NCBI GenBank assembly: GCA_944384125.1
Contig: CALWSF010000004.1
Coordinates: 1 to 64,000, forward strand
Length of the DNA: 64,000 nucleotides
Direction: 5' to 3'
Source of the DNA: an uncultured Lachnospiraceae bacterium
GTDB taxonomy: Bacteria > Bacillota > Clostridia > Lachnospirales > Lachnospiraceae
The position numbers were made by a program, and so were the translations under genes. This document shows positions 1-11,633 of this stretch, piece by piece. Every line of letters starts with the position of its first letter. Positions within the stretch are counted from its first letter, which is position 1. Below the pieces are notes generated by a model that saw nothing but the letters and a program-made list of their open reading frames with translations, ran no database searches and was not told where the DNA came from.

Positions 1-125
1 GTAACTTAATTATATAGGAATTGAATCTCTATGCCTATCTTATTTTTTTACTTTACCCCCAAGTAAAGTTTAGAACCTTTTAATGCCCTGTGCAGATGCA
101 TTCACTGAAAATCTGTCGGACAGAG

Positions 126-174
126 AAAAAGAGAACGCCATAAAATATCATAGTTAAAAAGGCGTTCTCTTTTT
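126..174. terminator. Bidirectional hairpin terminator
   Basis: Two perfectly complementary 14-base arms (126-139 and 161-174, core GAGAACGCC/GGCGTTCTC) have A-runs on the left and T-runs on the right, so the hairpin can terminate on either strand. It lies just beyond the stop codon of the minus-strand secreted protein gene at 187-756 and probably also ends a plus-strand gene left of the window. Positions 1-125 hold no gene that I can support. Confidence 0.8.
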
Positions 175-186
175 GATTAATCGTTG

Positions 187-756
187 TTATTCAGCTGAGG
201 AATGTTTATAGGAGCTGTCAGGCGTCTCTGTGGGATATTCGTAATCCGGCTTCTCGTCTCCATTTCCTGAAGAGGAGGAGTCAGATTCAAGAGCCGGTCC
301 CTGAGGAGTGCTGTTCTCTTCTGAAGAGCTGTCGAAAGTGGGCTCAGAACTGCTCTTCTTTTCGGAGGAATCTTCCTCGTCTTCGTCATCTTCATTCTGG
401 AAGTTTTCCCAGCTCTGATCATCTGAATTATCATTTACTGATTTTATCTGTCTGGTCTGTATAATGCCATCAACTGTCCAGGCACCGTCTGCATTGACAG
501 TATAGCCATCCGGGGTAACTGTATCAGTGAGAAGCCAGCCGGATTCATCGAAGAAGTAACATTCTGCTGTACCGTCACTGTTTCCGTCAATCCATTTCCA
601 CTGAGCTGCGGCCCAGCTGCCGTTTTCATTGTCATACCACCATCTGTCTGTATTGTCTGCAGTTCCTTTTTTCCATACTCCGGCATAGGCCGGAACAGCT
701 GAAACCGCGCATAAAAGGCCTGTGCAGGCTGCCAGTATAAATTTTTTTCTCATCAT
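187..756 (-). CDS. Secreted protein with cell-wall-binding-type repeat and acidic Ser-rich tail
   Basis: This encodes 189 residues. A signal peptide is clear: MMRKK, a hydrophobic stretch of about 20 residues, then an AYA cleavage site. Mature residues 25-90 are rich in Trp, Tyr and Gly (WKKGTADN, RWWYDNENGSW, QWKWIDGN, GYTVNADGAW), the pattern of choline/cell-wall-binding (CW_binding_1) repeats. The C-terminal half is a low-complexity Ser/Glu/Asp tail, probably disordered. I placed the start at 756 because AAGGAGAG precedes tandem ATG codons there; an in-frame upstream start lacks such a site. The gene follows the IclR-family gene by 21 bp on the same strand, so co-transcription is likely. 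Its biochemical function is unknown; it probably sits outside the membrane, attached to the wall. Confidence 0.75.
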   Translation of the reverse strand: MMRKKFILAACTGLLCAVSAVPAYAGVWKKGTADNTDRWWYDNENGSWAAAQWKWIDGNSDGTAECYFFDESGWLLTDTVTPDGYTVNADGAWTVDGIIQTRQIKSVNDNSDDQSWENFQNEDDEDEEDSSEKKSSSEPTFDSSSEENSTPQGPALESDSSSSGNGDEKPDYEYPTETPDSSYKHSSAE

Positions 757-777
757 TGATGTCTCTCTCCTTTGCAA

Positions 778-1542
778 TCAGCAGTTCTTTTTGAATGTGT
801 GTCCCATGTAGTAAGAAAGTTCCGCAGCACTGTGTTTTACCTGCTCCTCCATGTGCTCCAGGTGCAGATCATCGGCGATCCTGGAATAGGGGGCAATAAT
901 CCCTACCGATGCCGAAACGTGACCGTCAATGCCGAAAATAGGTGCTCCAATTCCCACAGCATCATGAACATACTCTCCATGTGAGACGGAAATTCCCTTT
1001 TCACGAATATTTTTAAGTTCCAGTGCGAGAGCATTCCGGCTGATCTGGGGAAAGGCCTCCGGGCGATCCAGCCGATTGTCCAGATAATATGTAATATAGT
1101 CCTCACTCTGATAAGCCAGAAGAACCTTACGGATGGCGCCGCAGTGCAGATCCATCTCATATCCGAATTCTTCCACTACTTTCAGATGATTGGGACCATC
1201 CATTTTGTCCAGAACGAGCCCCTTGTCGCCTACCTGAATGACCAGATAGGAATCCTCCCTGGTACAGTAGGAAAGGTTTTTTAGAATGGGCAAAGCTGCC
1301 TCCTGAATGCGGATGTTGTTGGCTGCGGACCGGCCCAGGGAAATGAGGGCAGGTCCCAGCTGATAGGTGTGTGCATGTTCGTCCCGTATGACATATTTTT
1401 TCTCACAGAAAGTCTGGAGAATACGGTGTACCGTACTCGGCGGAAGGCCGGTCGATTCAGACAGCTCCGCAATAGAATATTTATGAGTTGTTTCCTTTAA
1501 AAGCTCTAAAAGTTCCAGCGAGCGGAGAAGGCTTTGTATCAT
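778..1542 (-). CDS. IclR-family transcriptional regulator
   Basis: The 254-residue product has the usual IclR layout. Residues 1-65 form a winged helix-turn-helix (YSIAELSESTGLPPSTVHRIL), and about 75-250 form the GAF-like effector domain (DLHCGAIRKVLLAY and GVSVSHGEY-like motifs, here ISVSHGEYVHDAVGIGAPIF). IclR proteins usually sense a small carbon metabolite and regulate adjacent catabolic genes, but no catabolic gene is adjacent, so the target is unknown. A GGAGGGA site lies about 8 bases before the ATG. It is the middle gene of a tight minus-strand trio with 21-bp gaps on each side. Confidence 0.9.
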   Translation of the reverse strand: MIQSLLRSLELLELLKETTHKYSIAELSESTGLPPSTVHRILQTFCEKKYVIRDEHAHTYQLGPALISLGRSAANNIRIQEAALPILKNLSYCTREDSYLVIQVGDKGLVLDKMDGPNHLKVVEEFGYEMDLHCGAIRKVLLAYQSEDYITYYLDNRLDRPEAFPQISRNALALELKNIREKGISVSHGEYVHDAVGIGAPIFGIDGHVSASVGIIAPYSRIADDLHLEHMEEQVKHSAAELSYYMGHTFKKNC

Positions 1543-1563
1543 CGAAGGATCCCTCCATACCCT

Positions 1564-1971
1564 TTATTCCGTGATCTCTTCAACCGTCACAGTCGTGTCG
1601 GGGGAAGGTGTGCCGGAAGAGGGAGCGGATGTCTCCTTCTCGGCTGTCTGTCCGGAAGGCTGCTGCAGTTTTTTTTCTGCATCTTCTTCAGAAGACGCCT
1701 CAGGAGATTCACTGTCCGCGGAAGCTTCACAAGAAGCGTCAGAACAGGCGCCATCCTGTTTTTCAGGGGTCAGGGGGACATAGTTCCTGGCAGCGGTGCC
1801 GTCTTTTTCTGCTGTATCATCAAAATCGTCGAAATCATCTTCAAAATCGTGGAAGTCCTCGTCAAGCTCCTTATGGAAAGATTTATACTGTAAAAAATAA
1901 GAAATACCTGCTGCAGCAGCTCCTACAACAGCGGCCAAGGTCAGAAACCTTCCGAAATGTTTTTTTGCCAT
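1564..1971 (-). CDS. Small membrane-anchored acidic protein
   Basis: This encodes 135 residues. The N terminus (MAKKHFGRFLTLAAVVGAAAAG) is a single membrane segment or uncleaved signal. It is followed by a strikingly acidic stretch (ELDEDFHDFEDDFDDFDD) and a Ser/Glu/Pro-rich, probably disordered tail ending in TVTVEEITE. The start at 1971 is chosen for the AAAGGAG eight bases upstream. I do not recognise a family; short proteins of this build are often seen in Lachnospiraceae genomes. It is first in the minus-strand trio with the IclR regulator and the secreted repeat protein. Confidence 0.6.
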   Translation of the reverse strand: MAKKHFGRFLTLAAVVGAAAAGISYFLQYKSFHKELDEDFHDFEDDFDDFDDTAEKDGTAARNYVPLTPEKQDGACSDASCEASADSESPEASSEEDAEKKLQQPSGQTAEKETSAPSSGTPSPDTTVTVEEITE

Positions 1972-2168
1972 AATCAAGACTCCTTTCTCTAATTATTCAT
2001 ATTGTAATACGGATTGTGTAAAAAATAAAGGGATTATTTGGGAATAATTTGTGAACAGCATGTCAGAATATTCAGAGAAAAAAAGAAATGCACGGAAGCG
2101 GCTTCGGCAGGGAAGAAAAAAGAACGAAAGAAGCGTTCCAAAACAAAATATGTAAAAAATATATAAAA

Positions 2169-2211
2169 TTAGCACTCATGTCTTGACAGTGCTAACAGAA
2201 AGTGTTATAAC
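2169..2211 (+). promoter_or_regulatory. CIRCE operator overlapping the groESL sigma-A promoter
   Basis: TTAGCACTC at 2169-2177, nine bases, then CAGTGCTAA at 2187-2195 match the CIRCE inverted repeat (TTAGCACTC-N9-GAGTGCTAA) with one mismatch. The promoter lies within and beyond it: TTGACA at 2183-2188, a 17-bp spacer and TATAAC at 2206-2211. The arrangement implies HrcA repression of groESL with release on heat stress; hrcA itself is not in the window. The rest of 1972-2293 holds no gene. Confidence 0.92.
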
Positions 2212-2293
2212 ATGTTTTGTAAATGAAAGGCAGTACGAATCTTATTCATACATGAAAAATCACTATTAATGAAATGGTAAGGAGGAGTCAGTA

Positions 2294-2578
2294 ATGAAAT
2301 TAGTGCCATTATTTGACAGAGTTGTTTTAAAACAGCTGGTAGCAGAGGAGACTACAAAATCGGGTATTGTTCTTCCGGGACAGGCAAAGGAAAAACCGCA
2401 GCAGGCAGAAGTTGTTGCAGTGGGACCGGGCGGAGTAGTAGACGGAAAAGAAATTACCATGCAGGTTAAGGTTGGAGATAAAGTTATTTATTCAAAATAT
2501 TCCGGAACAGAAGTTGAGCTGGAAGATGAGAAGTTCGTTGTAGTTAAGCAGAATGATATTCTTGCTGTAATCGAATAA
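2294..2578 (+). CDS. groES: Co-chaperonin GroES (Hsp10)
   Basis: The 94-residue product has the length and start typical of GroES (MKLVPLFDRVVLKQ). It carries the mobile-loop region (EETTKSGIVLPGQAKEKPQQ) that binds GroEL and the conserved VGDKVIYSKYSGTEVE segment. GroES caps the GroEL ring and closes the folding chamber in the cytoplasm. The ATG follows AAGGAGGAG. It is first in a two-gene operon with groEL 91 bp downstream, under the CIRCE-controlled promoter. Confidence 0.98.
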   Translation: MKLVPLFDRVVLKQLVAEETTKSGIVLPGQAKEKPQQAEVVAVGPGGVVDGKEITMQVKVGDKVIYSKYSGTEVELEDEKFVVVKQNDILAVIE

Positions 2579-2663
2579 GTCTGGCAGTCACAGGGTAACG
2601 GATTATTCAGAATTGAATTTTGATAATTTGATAAAGAGAAGACAGTATATATTTCGGAGGTAA

Positions 2664-4292
<1,629 letters not shown>

Positions 4293-4360
4293 TCAGACCG
4301 GCATTTCGGACAAATAAATAATGAAGCAGAAGTCTGGAATACTTCTGTTTTGCAAAACAA

Positions 4361-4401
4361 GCTCCGCAGGCTGTAAAAGGCCTGCGGGGCTTATTTTTTT
4401 T
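4361..4401 (+). terminator. groESL operon terminator
   Basis: An 11-bp stem with one G-T pair (GCTCCGCAGGC / GCCTGCGGGGC) is followed by TTATTTTTTTT. It lies 68 bp after the groEL stop and before the biotin promoter. Confidence 0.85.
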
Positions 4402-4484
4402 GGAATTTTTAATGGGAGTGAGCAGAAGCCGAAAGAATCGGACCGCAATATCTGCCTGGAAAGTTAACTTTAGACATACTTTAG

Positions 4485-4513
4485 TTGACAATCTGCTCAA
4501 AAACTGATATAGT
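4485..4513 (+). promoter_or_regulatory. Sigma-A promoter of the biotin operon
   Basis: TTGACA at 4485-4490, a 17-bp spacer and TATAGT at 4508-4513 form a near-consensus promoter. Transcription should begin near 4520, inside the BirA-type operator that follows. Confidence 0.82.
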
Positions 4514-4516
4514 TGA

Positions 4517-4549
4517 ATTGTTAACTTGAAAAATAATAAAGTTTACATA
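4517..4549 (+). promoter_or_regulatory. BirA biotin operator
   Basis: TGTTAAC (4519-4525), 15 bases, then GTTTACA (4541-4547) match the known Firmicutes BirA operator form (TTGTTAAC-N14-16-GTTtACAA). The site covers the predicted transcription start and the leader just before bioB. A second palindrome, AAGTTAACTT at 4461-4470 upstream of the -35 box, resembles a half-site. Biotin-loaded BirA (encoded at 31594) should repress here. Confidence 0.82.
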
Positions 4550-4564
4550 TGAGAGGGGCAGATT

Positions 4565-5536
4565 ATGACAGAGATTTTTCGGATGAGAGATAAAGTTTTA
4601 GAAGGTGGAGTTATCACGAAGGAGGAGGCGATTCGCCTGGAAGATGCGTCTTTAAAAGAGCTTACACAGGCGGCGGATCAGCTGAGAAGACATTTTTGCG
4701 GGAATCGCTTTGATATGTGTACCATTGTAAATGGAAAGTGTGGGAAATGTTCAGAAAACTGTAAATTCTGCGCACAGAGTGCTCATTACCATACTTCTCT
4801 GGATGAGAGTTATCCCCTTTTATCTGCAGAAGAACTGGTGGCAGGGGCGAAACGAAATAAGGAAAGGGGGGTTCTTCGCTATTCCATTGTCACGTCCGGT
4901 CGTGCTCTTTCAGATAGGGAAGTGGATGAGGCCTGTGGCAGCATCCGGCGCATAAGGGAGGAGACCGGAATTGAGGTGTGTGTTTCCTTCGGGCTGCTTA
5001 AAGAAGAGCAGTTCAGAAAGCTTAAAGAGGCGGGTGCGTCACGTGTGCACTGTAATCTTGAGTCATCCAGACGTTTTTTTTCAGAGATCTGCACCACCCA
5101 TACGTATGATGAAAAAATTGAGACTCTGAAGGCGGCAGGACGGGCCGGACTTTCTGTCTGTTCAGGAGGAATTATCGGACTGGGAGAGACGATGGAGGAC
5201 AGGATTGATATGGCAATAACTGCCAGGGAACTGGGAGTAAAATCAGTGCCAGTTAATCTTCTGAACCCCATACCGGGAACTCCCTATGAGAATAATCGGG
5301 TACTGACAAATGATGAGCTTTGCAGAATTATTGCTGTATTTCGTTTCCTGATCCCTGATGGGAATATACGTCTGGCCGGCGGCCGCGGGCTTCTGGGAGA
5401 CAAAGGAGAAAAATGTTTCAGGAGCGGAGCTAATGCGGCAATTTCAGGCGATATGCTGACAACTGCCGGAATCACTGTTGAGACAGATATGGAGCTTTTG
5501 AAAAAACTGGGATATGAAGTGCGCCTGGAAAAATAG
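4565..5536 (+). CDS. bioB: Biotin synthase
   Basis: This 323-residue radical-SAM enzyme inserts sulfur into dethiobiotin, the last biotin step. The SAM/4Fe-4S cluster cysteines are seen as CSENCKFC (CxxxCxxC) near residue 64. Other BioB features are SAHYHT, the CSGGIIGLGE motif and NLLNPIPGTPYEN. BioB also uses a 2Fe-2S cluster as sulfur donor, for which conserved Cys and Arg residues are present (for example RLAGGRG). It is first in the biotin operon under BirA-type control. The start follows GAGAGG. Confidence 0.97.
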   Translation: MTEIFRMRDKVLEGGVITKEEAIRLEDASLKELTQAADQLRRHFCGNRFDMCTIVNGKCGKCSENCKFCAQSAHYHTSLDESYPLLSAEELVAGAKRNKERGVLRYSIVTSGRALSDREVDEACGSIRRIREETGIEVCVSFGLLKEEQFRKLKEAGASRVHCNLESSRRFFSEICTTHTYDEKIETLKAAGRAGLSVCSGGIIGLGETMEDRIDMAITARELGVKSVPVNLLNPIPGTPYENNRVLTNDELCRIIAVFRFLIPDGNIRLAGGRGLLGDKGEKCFRSGANAAISGDMLTTAGITVETDMELLKKLGYEVRLEK

Positions 5537-5558
5537 ACCGTGATAAACGAGAGGCGTT

Positions 5559-6053
5559 ATGAAAAAAGAAGAGAGAAAAAATACGGCAAAACGGGTGGCA
5601 GCTGACGGTGTTCTTATGGCAGTTCTTATTATTCTGGGAATGATAAAGCTGCCCTCCTTTTTTCCGGGGGCAGAATTTCAGATGTCAGCGCCCTATGCAG
5701 TGTGTCTGGCTGCTGCTGTGGGATTCAGAAGATATCTGACCATCGGAATATGCTCCAGCATAATACAGCTTTTGCTGGGCACTCATACGATATGGAATGT
5801 AGCTGTTGCGATGGTGTTTCGTATAACAGCCGGAATAATTGTGACGGCTTTTCCGCGCAGCAGAGCAGCTCTGGCGGCCGCGGGGCCGGCCGGGACTGCG
5901 GCTGCAAGAATTGTTCTGGCATTTATTCTCCGGGTTCCGCTGTTTCCTCTTTTGGCGGCTGCAGTTCCGGGGATGATTTTTACTGCTGTCTGTGCGGCAG
6001 CCGGAGGGTCTGTGGTATATAAAACCCTGAAAAGAGAGGAGCTGTCCCTGTAA
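5559..6053 (+). CDS. ECF-type S-component-like membrane protein in the biotin operon
   Basis: This 164-residue, very hydrophobic protein has about five or six predicted membrane segments after a charged start (MKKEERKNTAKRVAAD). Its size and the ICSSIIQLLLGTHTIWNVAVAMVFR segment suggest a substrate-binding S component of an energy-coupling-factor importer. It does not look like standard BioY: I do not find the usual BioY N-terminal motif, and it is shorter. It sits between bioB and bioW, 22 bp after the former and 42 bp before the latter. I infer import of biotin or, more interestingly, of pimelate, the substrate of BioW. Lysinibacillus sphaericus has an unrelated-looking precedent, bioX next to bioWF, that was proposed to handle pimelate (from memory). 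Confidence 0.6.
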   Translation: MKKEERKNTAKRVAADGVLMAVLIILGMIKLPSFFPGAEFQMSAPYAVCLAAAVGFRRYLTIGICSSIIQLLLGTHTIWNVAVAMVFRITAGIIVTAFPRSRAALAAAGPAGTAAARIVLAFILRVPLFPLLAAAVPGMIFTAVCAAAGGSVVYKTLKREELSL

Positions 6054-6095
6054 AGACAGGGATGACACATATCAGACTGAGAAGGGAAATGAACA

Positions 6096-6833
6096 GTGAA
6101 AGAGTTGCTGTATAGTGTGAAAATGAGAGCCAGCCGCCGGGAAATGGGAAAAGAACGGCATATTTCCGGGGCAGAGAGGATAGTGGGAAAAGAATGTCTT
6201 GAGAGTGTCTGCAGTCAGCTGTTAGACCGCGCCGTGAATCATGCAAGAGGGGAGTCAGATTTTATCAATATTAAAATTGAAAAAATACCCGGAGAGTCAG
6301 TTGAAATCTGTGATGCTCTTCCCGTGACAACCTGTGAGGTAAAAACAGCCGAAGAGGGACGTCGAAAACTGGCAGAGCTTCTGAAAATGTCAGGGATTGA
6401 TAAGGAGCGGGAGATACTCGAACGCATGAAGGAAACCTGGAAAATGCGGGGAGCCATGCTTTTAAATGTGGATACTCTGGAAAGAATGGAGCCGGATCCG
6501 GACAGAGGGGTGCGTGCTACCTATATGGATGAGGCAGACAGCACAGGGCGGCATGGAAAAAATCATTTCAGAGAGGCTCTGGTGCTGGCCACAAAAGTGT
6601 CCGGACATAAAAACATTGTGGGGGAGCTTTGCATATCAGATGATCCTGATTATGTGACAGGTTATTTTGCATCAAAAAAACTGGGATACGTGAGGATTAC
6701 AAAGCTAAAGGAGGCAGGCTGCCCCGACGGAGGACGTATTTTTCTGTTCCGGGGAAACCGGGAAGAGGCGGATGACTGCATCAGGTATCTGGAGAAAAAA
6801 AAGATGCTTGTGAGAATCAATGACAATCTGTAA
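6096..6833 (+). CDS. bioW: 6-carboxyhexanoate-CoA ligase (pimeloyl-CoA synthetase)
   Basis: The 245-residue product matches BioW throughout: YSVKMRAS at the start, HISGAERIV near residue 27, RGVRATYMDEAD near residue 140, HFREALVLATKVS, ELCISDDPDYVTGY and a closing GGRIFLF segment. BioW activates pimelate with ATP and CoA, which feeds BioF. This means the cell makes or takes up free pimelate instead of using the BioC/BioH route; neither gene is present here. The start is GTG, set by AGAAGGGA about eight bases upstream. It lies in the biotin operon, 17 bp before bioF. Confidence 0.95.
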   Translation: MKELLYSVKMRASRREMGKERHISGAERIVGKECLESVCSQLLDRAVNHARGESDFINIKIEKIPGESVEICDALPVTTCEVKTAEEGRRKLAELLKMSGIDKEREILERMKETWKMRGAMLLNVDTLERMEPDPDRGVRATYMDEADSTGRHGKNHFREALVLATKVSGHKNIVGELCISDDPDYVTGYFASKKLGYVRITKLKEAGCPDGGRIFLFRGNREEADDCIRYLEKKKMLVRINDNL

Positions 6834-6850
6834 AGAGAGGGGCAGAATAA

Positions 6851-8044
6851 TTGGATAAGTGGAGCTGGATGGAAGAGGAGCTTGAAAGACTCGGACAGGA
6901 ATCGCTTTTTCGGCGTATGACGGTATTTGACTCAGAACAGACAAGAATAGTTACAGCAGAGGGAGGAAAGCAGCATATGTTTTCTTCCAACAGTTATCTG
7001 GATATGTGCAGTGATCCGTTTGTGAAGGAATATGCCTGCCGGATGCTTGAAAAATACGGGGCGGGGACCGGCGGCTCCAGACTTACAACGGGCACTGCAC
7101 ATCTTCATGTTCAGCTGGAGAAAGCAGTAGCTGCATTTAAAAAAAGGGAGGCGGCCCTTGTTTTTAATACCGGCTATATGGCCAATGTGGGAATTATATC
7201 TGCGCTTGCGCAAAAAGGCGATATCATATACAGTGATGAGCTGAATCACGCCAGCATTATTGACGGATGCCGGCTTTCCGGGGCAGATGTGGCAGTTTAC
7301 CGGCACAGTGATATGTTGGATCTGGAGCGAAAAATAAGAGAGAATCCCGGGCGCCGGGGGATTATTGTAAGTGATGGTGTGTTCAGCATGGACGGAGATA
7401 TTGCGGATCTGCCGGGGCTGACGGATCTGGCGGATAAATACGGGCTTTTATCAATGATAGATGAGGCTCATGCCACAGGCGTGATCGGAGAGACCGGACG
7501 CGGAACAGAAGAGTATTACGGGATGGAGGGAAAAACAGATGTGCTGATGGGAACCTTCAGTAAAGCGGTGGGGAGTGAAGGCGGGTTTGTCTGCGGTTCC
7601 TCCGTTCTGATCCGGTACCTTCTCAACAAAGCCAGAAGCTTTATTTTTTCTACTGCTCTGTCTCCGGCGTCGGTAGCAGCCTCTATTGCGGGACTTTCCC
7701 GGATAGAAGAGCAGCCGGTGCGGGTAAAGCGTCTTCAGGATAATGTCCGGTATTTCTGCAGAGCACTGCAGAAAAGAGGAATCCGGGCAAAGTCCGGTAC
7801 AGCTGTCATTCCTGTCATAATCGGGGATGAGAAAACGGCAGCAGAGATAATGGAAGAGCTGAAAAGCAGCGGATATTATGTTTCTGCAATCCGATATCCC
7901 ACTGTGGCAAGGGGAAGCGCCAGACTGAGAATTTCTCTGATGTCCTCTCATACGAAAGAGGATCTGGATGGTCTGGCGGATGTGCTGGCAGACTGTATGA
8001 AACGCAGAAATCTGCAGACAGGAAACGGAGGCGTGAAAGAATGA
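6851..8044 (+). CDS. bioF: 8-amino-7-oxononanoate synthase
   Basis: This 397-residue PLP enzyme condenses pimeloyl-CoA with alanine. Seen are the glycine-rich NTGYMANVG segment, the PLP aspartate in MIDEAHATGVIG, and the Schiff-base lysine in GTFSKAVGSEGGF. GAGTGGSRLTTGT is typical of alpha-oxoamine synthases. The predicted start is TTG, 9 bases after AGAGGGG; an ATG six codons further (6869) is an alternative. Its last codons overlap bioD by 4 bp, so translation is coupled. Confidence 0.95.
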   Translation: MDKWSWMEEELERLGQESLFRRMTVFDSEQTRIVTAEGGKQHMFSSNSYLDMCSDPFVKEYACRMLEKYGAGTGGSRLTTGTAHLHVQLEKAVAAFKKREAALVFNTGYMANVGIISALAQKGDIIYSDELNHASIIDGCRLSGADVAVYRHSDMLDLERKIRENPGRRGIIVSDGVFSMDGDIADLPGLTDLADKYGLLSMIDEAHATGVIGETGRGTEEYYGMEGKTDVLMGTFSKAVGSEGGFVCGSSVLIRYLLNKARSFIFSTALSPASVAASIAGLSRIEEQPVRVKRLQDNVRYFCRALQKRGIRAKSGTAVIPVIIGDEKTAAEIMEELKSSGYYVSAIRYPTVARGSARLRISLMSSHTKEDLDGLADVLADCMKRRNLQTGNGGVKE

Positions 8045-8724
8045 GCAGAAATATATTTATTGTGGGAACCGGGACGGATGTGGGAAAAACGTTCGTTGCG
8101 GGTCTGATTGTAAAAAAGCTTTATACGAGCGGAAGAAAAGCGGCGTATTACAAGGCGGCAATGAGCGGGAATGTCCGGGGAACAGACGGACGGCTGATAC
8201 CCCAGGATGCCCTGTGTGTAAAGCAGATGTCCGGTATTTCGCAGGGGACATCGGATATGTGTCCCTATGTGTATGAAAATGCCGTTTCGCCTCATCTGGC
8301 TTCGCGGATAGAAGGAAATCCCGTTCGGATGGATGTGGTAAAGCAGTGTTTTCAGAAAGTCTGCAGCGAATATGAGTATGTGACGGTGGAGGGAAGCGGA
8401 GGTATACTGTGTCCCATCTGCGTTGACGGAGAAAAAATTTTTCTGGAAGATATTATAAGAGAGCTGGGTCTTCCCAGTGTGATAGTGGCCGATGCGGGAC
8501 TTGGAACGATTAATCATGTCGGCCTGACGGCTGATTATATGCGCAGGCGGGGCCTTCCGGTAAAGGGGATAATTTTCAATCACTGGCAGCCGGGAAATAT
8601 AATGCAGGAAGATAACAGGGCAATGTGTGAGATGATAACGGGACTTAAGGTGCTGGCCTGCGTTAAAGAGGGAGCAGAGGAGCTTGACATGGATGAGGAC
8701 AGTCTGGCCGGACTTTACGAGTGA
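8041..8724 (+). CDS. bioD: Dethiobiotin synthetase
   Basis: This 227-residue ATP-dependent carboxylase closes the ureido ring of dethiobiotin from DAPA and CO2. The P-loop GTGTDVGKT is at residues 8-16, a substrate lysine region YKAAMSG follows near residue 37, and VEGSGGILCPI is the nucleotide-binding glycine motif (often EGAGG in other BioD). IIFNHW near residue 178 stands where the purine-recognition Asn lies. The start overlaps the end of bioF (ATGA). Confidence 0.94.
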   Translation: MSRNIFIVGTGTDVGKTFVAGLIVKKLYTSGRKAAYYKAAMSGNVRGTDGRLIPQDALCVKQMSGISQGTSDMCPYVYENAVSPHLASRIEGNPVRMDVVKQCFQKVCSEYEYVTVEGSGGILCPICVDGEKIFLEDIIRELGLPSVIVADAGLGTINHVGLTADYMRRRGLPVKGIIFNHWQPGNIMQEDNRAMCEMITGLKVLACVKEGAEELDMDEDSLAGLYE

Positions 8725-8742
8725 CGAAAGGAGAAAGTAAGA

Positions 8743-9939
8743 ATGATATGGTTTCCCTATGAACAGATGAAAACAATGAAGCAGCCGTACAGGATTGCAG
8801 ATGCAGAGGGCGTGTATCTGTATACGGAAAACGGGGAAAAGATGATAGATTCTGTTTCGTCCTGGTGGAGTGTGATACATGGGTATAAAAATCCGGTTCT
8901 GACGGAAGCCATAAAGGCGCAGGCCGATCGCTTTTCTCATGTTATGCTGGGAGGACTGTCTCATGAGCCGGCTGAGAAACTTTCCTGCAAGCTTGAAAAA
9001 TGGCTTCCGGGGGACCTGGATTACTGCTTTTTCTCTGACTCCGGCAGTGTTGCGGTAGAGGTTGCCCTGAAGATGGCTCTTCAGTTTAATATTAACCGGG
9101 GAAGCAAAAGAAGAACAGTTCTGTCTCTGAAACACGCCTATCATGGGGATACCTTCAAAACAATGGAAGTGGGAGATGACGAGGACTATCATGCAATTAT
9201 GACTGAGAAGAAAAATGTGGTTCATATTCCCACTGAACTGCCGGCACTTGAGGAGGCCTTCAGAAAATACGGGGAGGAGCTTTGCTGTTTTATCGTGGAG
9301 CCGCTTCTTCAGGGGGCAGGCGGCATGCGGATGTACGATATTTCTTTTCTCAGGCGGGCCAGGGAGCTGTGTGATCAGTACGATGTCCTTCTGATTTTTG
9401 ATGAGGTTGCCACCGGATTCGGGCGAACCGGGAACAGGTTTGTAGCGGATCTCGTTCTTCCGGATATTCTTGTTCTGGGAAAGGCTCTGACGGGGGGATA
9501 TATAGGCCATGCAGTTACAGTGGCAAACCACAGAGTGTTTAACGGTTTTTACAGCGATAATCCGGAACATGCTCTCATGCACGGGCCGACTTTTATGGGA
9601 AATGCGCTGGCCTGTGCGGCGGCATTAAAATCCATAGAGTTGTTTGAAAATGGAAATTATATGGACAGAATCCGCAGCATAGAAGAGATTACCCGGCGTG
9701 AGATGGCCGGATTTACAGATCCCCGCATTGAGGAAGTGCGGATTATGGGCGGCTGCGTCTGCGTTGAGGTAAAGGAAAGCTCCGTTCTGAAAGGGTATCA
9801 GGATTTTGCCTGTAAGCGGGGGGTATTCAGCCGGCCGTTTTTAAAATATCTGTATGCGATGGTGCCCTATGTGATTGGGGAAGAACAGCTGGTGCAGGTA
9901 CTTGATGTCATGAAAGAATGGTTCCGGGATCAGAGATAA
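8743..9939 (+). CDS. bioA: Adenosylmethionine-8-amino-7-oxononanoate aminotransferase
   Basis: This 398-residue class III aminotransferase converts KAPA to DAPA using SAM as amino donor. Motifs are SWWSVIHGYKNP near the start (the BioA SSWWxxxHG signature), DSGSVAVEVALKMA, HAYHGDT, FDEVATGFGRTG with the PLP aspartate, LGKALTGGY with the Schiff-base lysine, and GPTFMGNALACAAA. It is the last gene of the biotin operon, 18 bp after bioD, with a good AAAGGAG site. I see no strong terminator before the guaB promoter. Confidence 0.96.
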   Translation: MIWFPYEQMKTMKQPYRIADAEGVYLYTENGEKMIDSVSSWWSVIHGYKNPVLTEAIKAQADRFSHVMLGGLSHEPAEKLSCKLEKWLPGDLDYCFFSDSGSVAVEVALKMALQFNINRGSKRRTVLSLKHAYHGDTFKTMEVGDDEDYHAIMTEKKNVVHIPTELPALEEAFRKYGEELCCFIVEPLLQGAGGMRMYDISFLRRARELCDQYDVLLIFDEVATGFGRTGNRFVADLVLPDILVLGKALTGGYIGHAVTVANHRVFNGFYSDNPEHALMHGPTFMGNALACAAALKSIELFENGNYMDRIRSIEEITRREMAGFTDPRIEEVRIMGGCVCVEVKESSVLKGYQDFACKRGVFSRPFLKYLYAMVPYVIGEEQLVQVLDVMKEWFRDQR

Positions 9940-9991
9940 GGAATCCGTTTTATATTATAGAAGAGAGTGGAAAAAATCCCCATTTTTTGCA

Positions 9992-11559
<1,568 letters not shown>

Positions 11560-11633
11560 TGGGAGTCCGGCGGTTCTGATATCCGGATACGGAAACGGAA
11601 GTGCTGACAGAGACAAAATTATAAATTTAAGAA

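Noticed and set aside
5559..6053. Calling the biotin-operon membrane protein BioY
   Set aside because: Size and position fit a transporter, but I could not find the usual BioY sequence motifs, so only a general S-component-like call is made.
7948..9582. A 544-codon open frame on the minus strand opposite bioD and bioA
   Set aside because: The plus strand carries clear BioD and BioA motifs over the same bases with good ribosome binding sites. The antisense translation has no recognisable domain and is rich in His, Cys and Arg as expected from a shadow frame.
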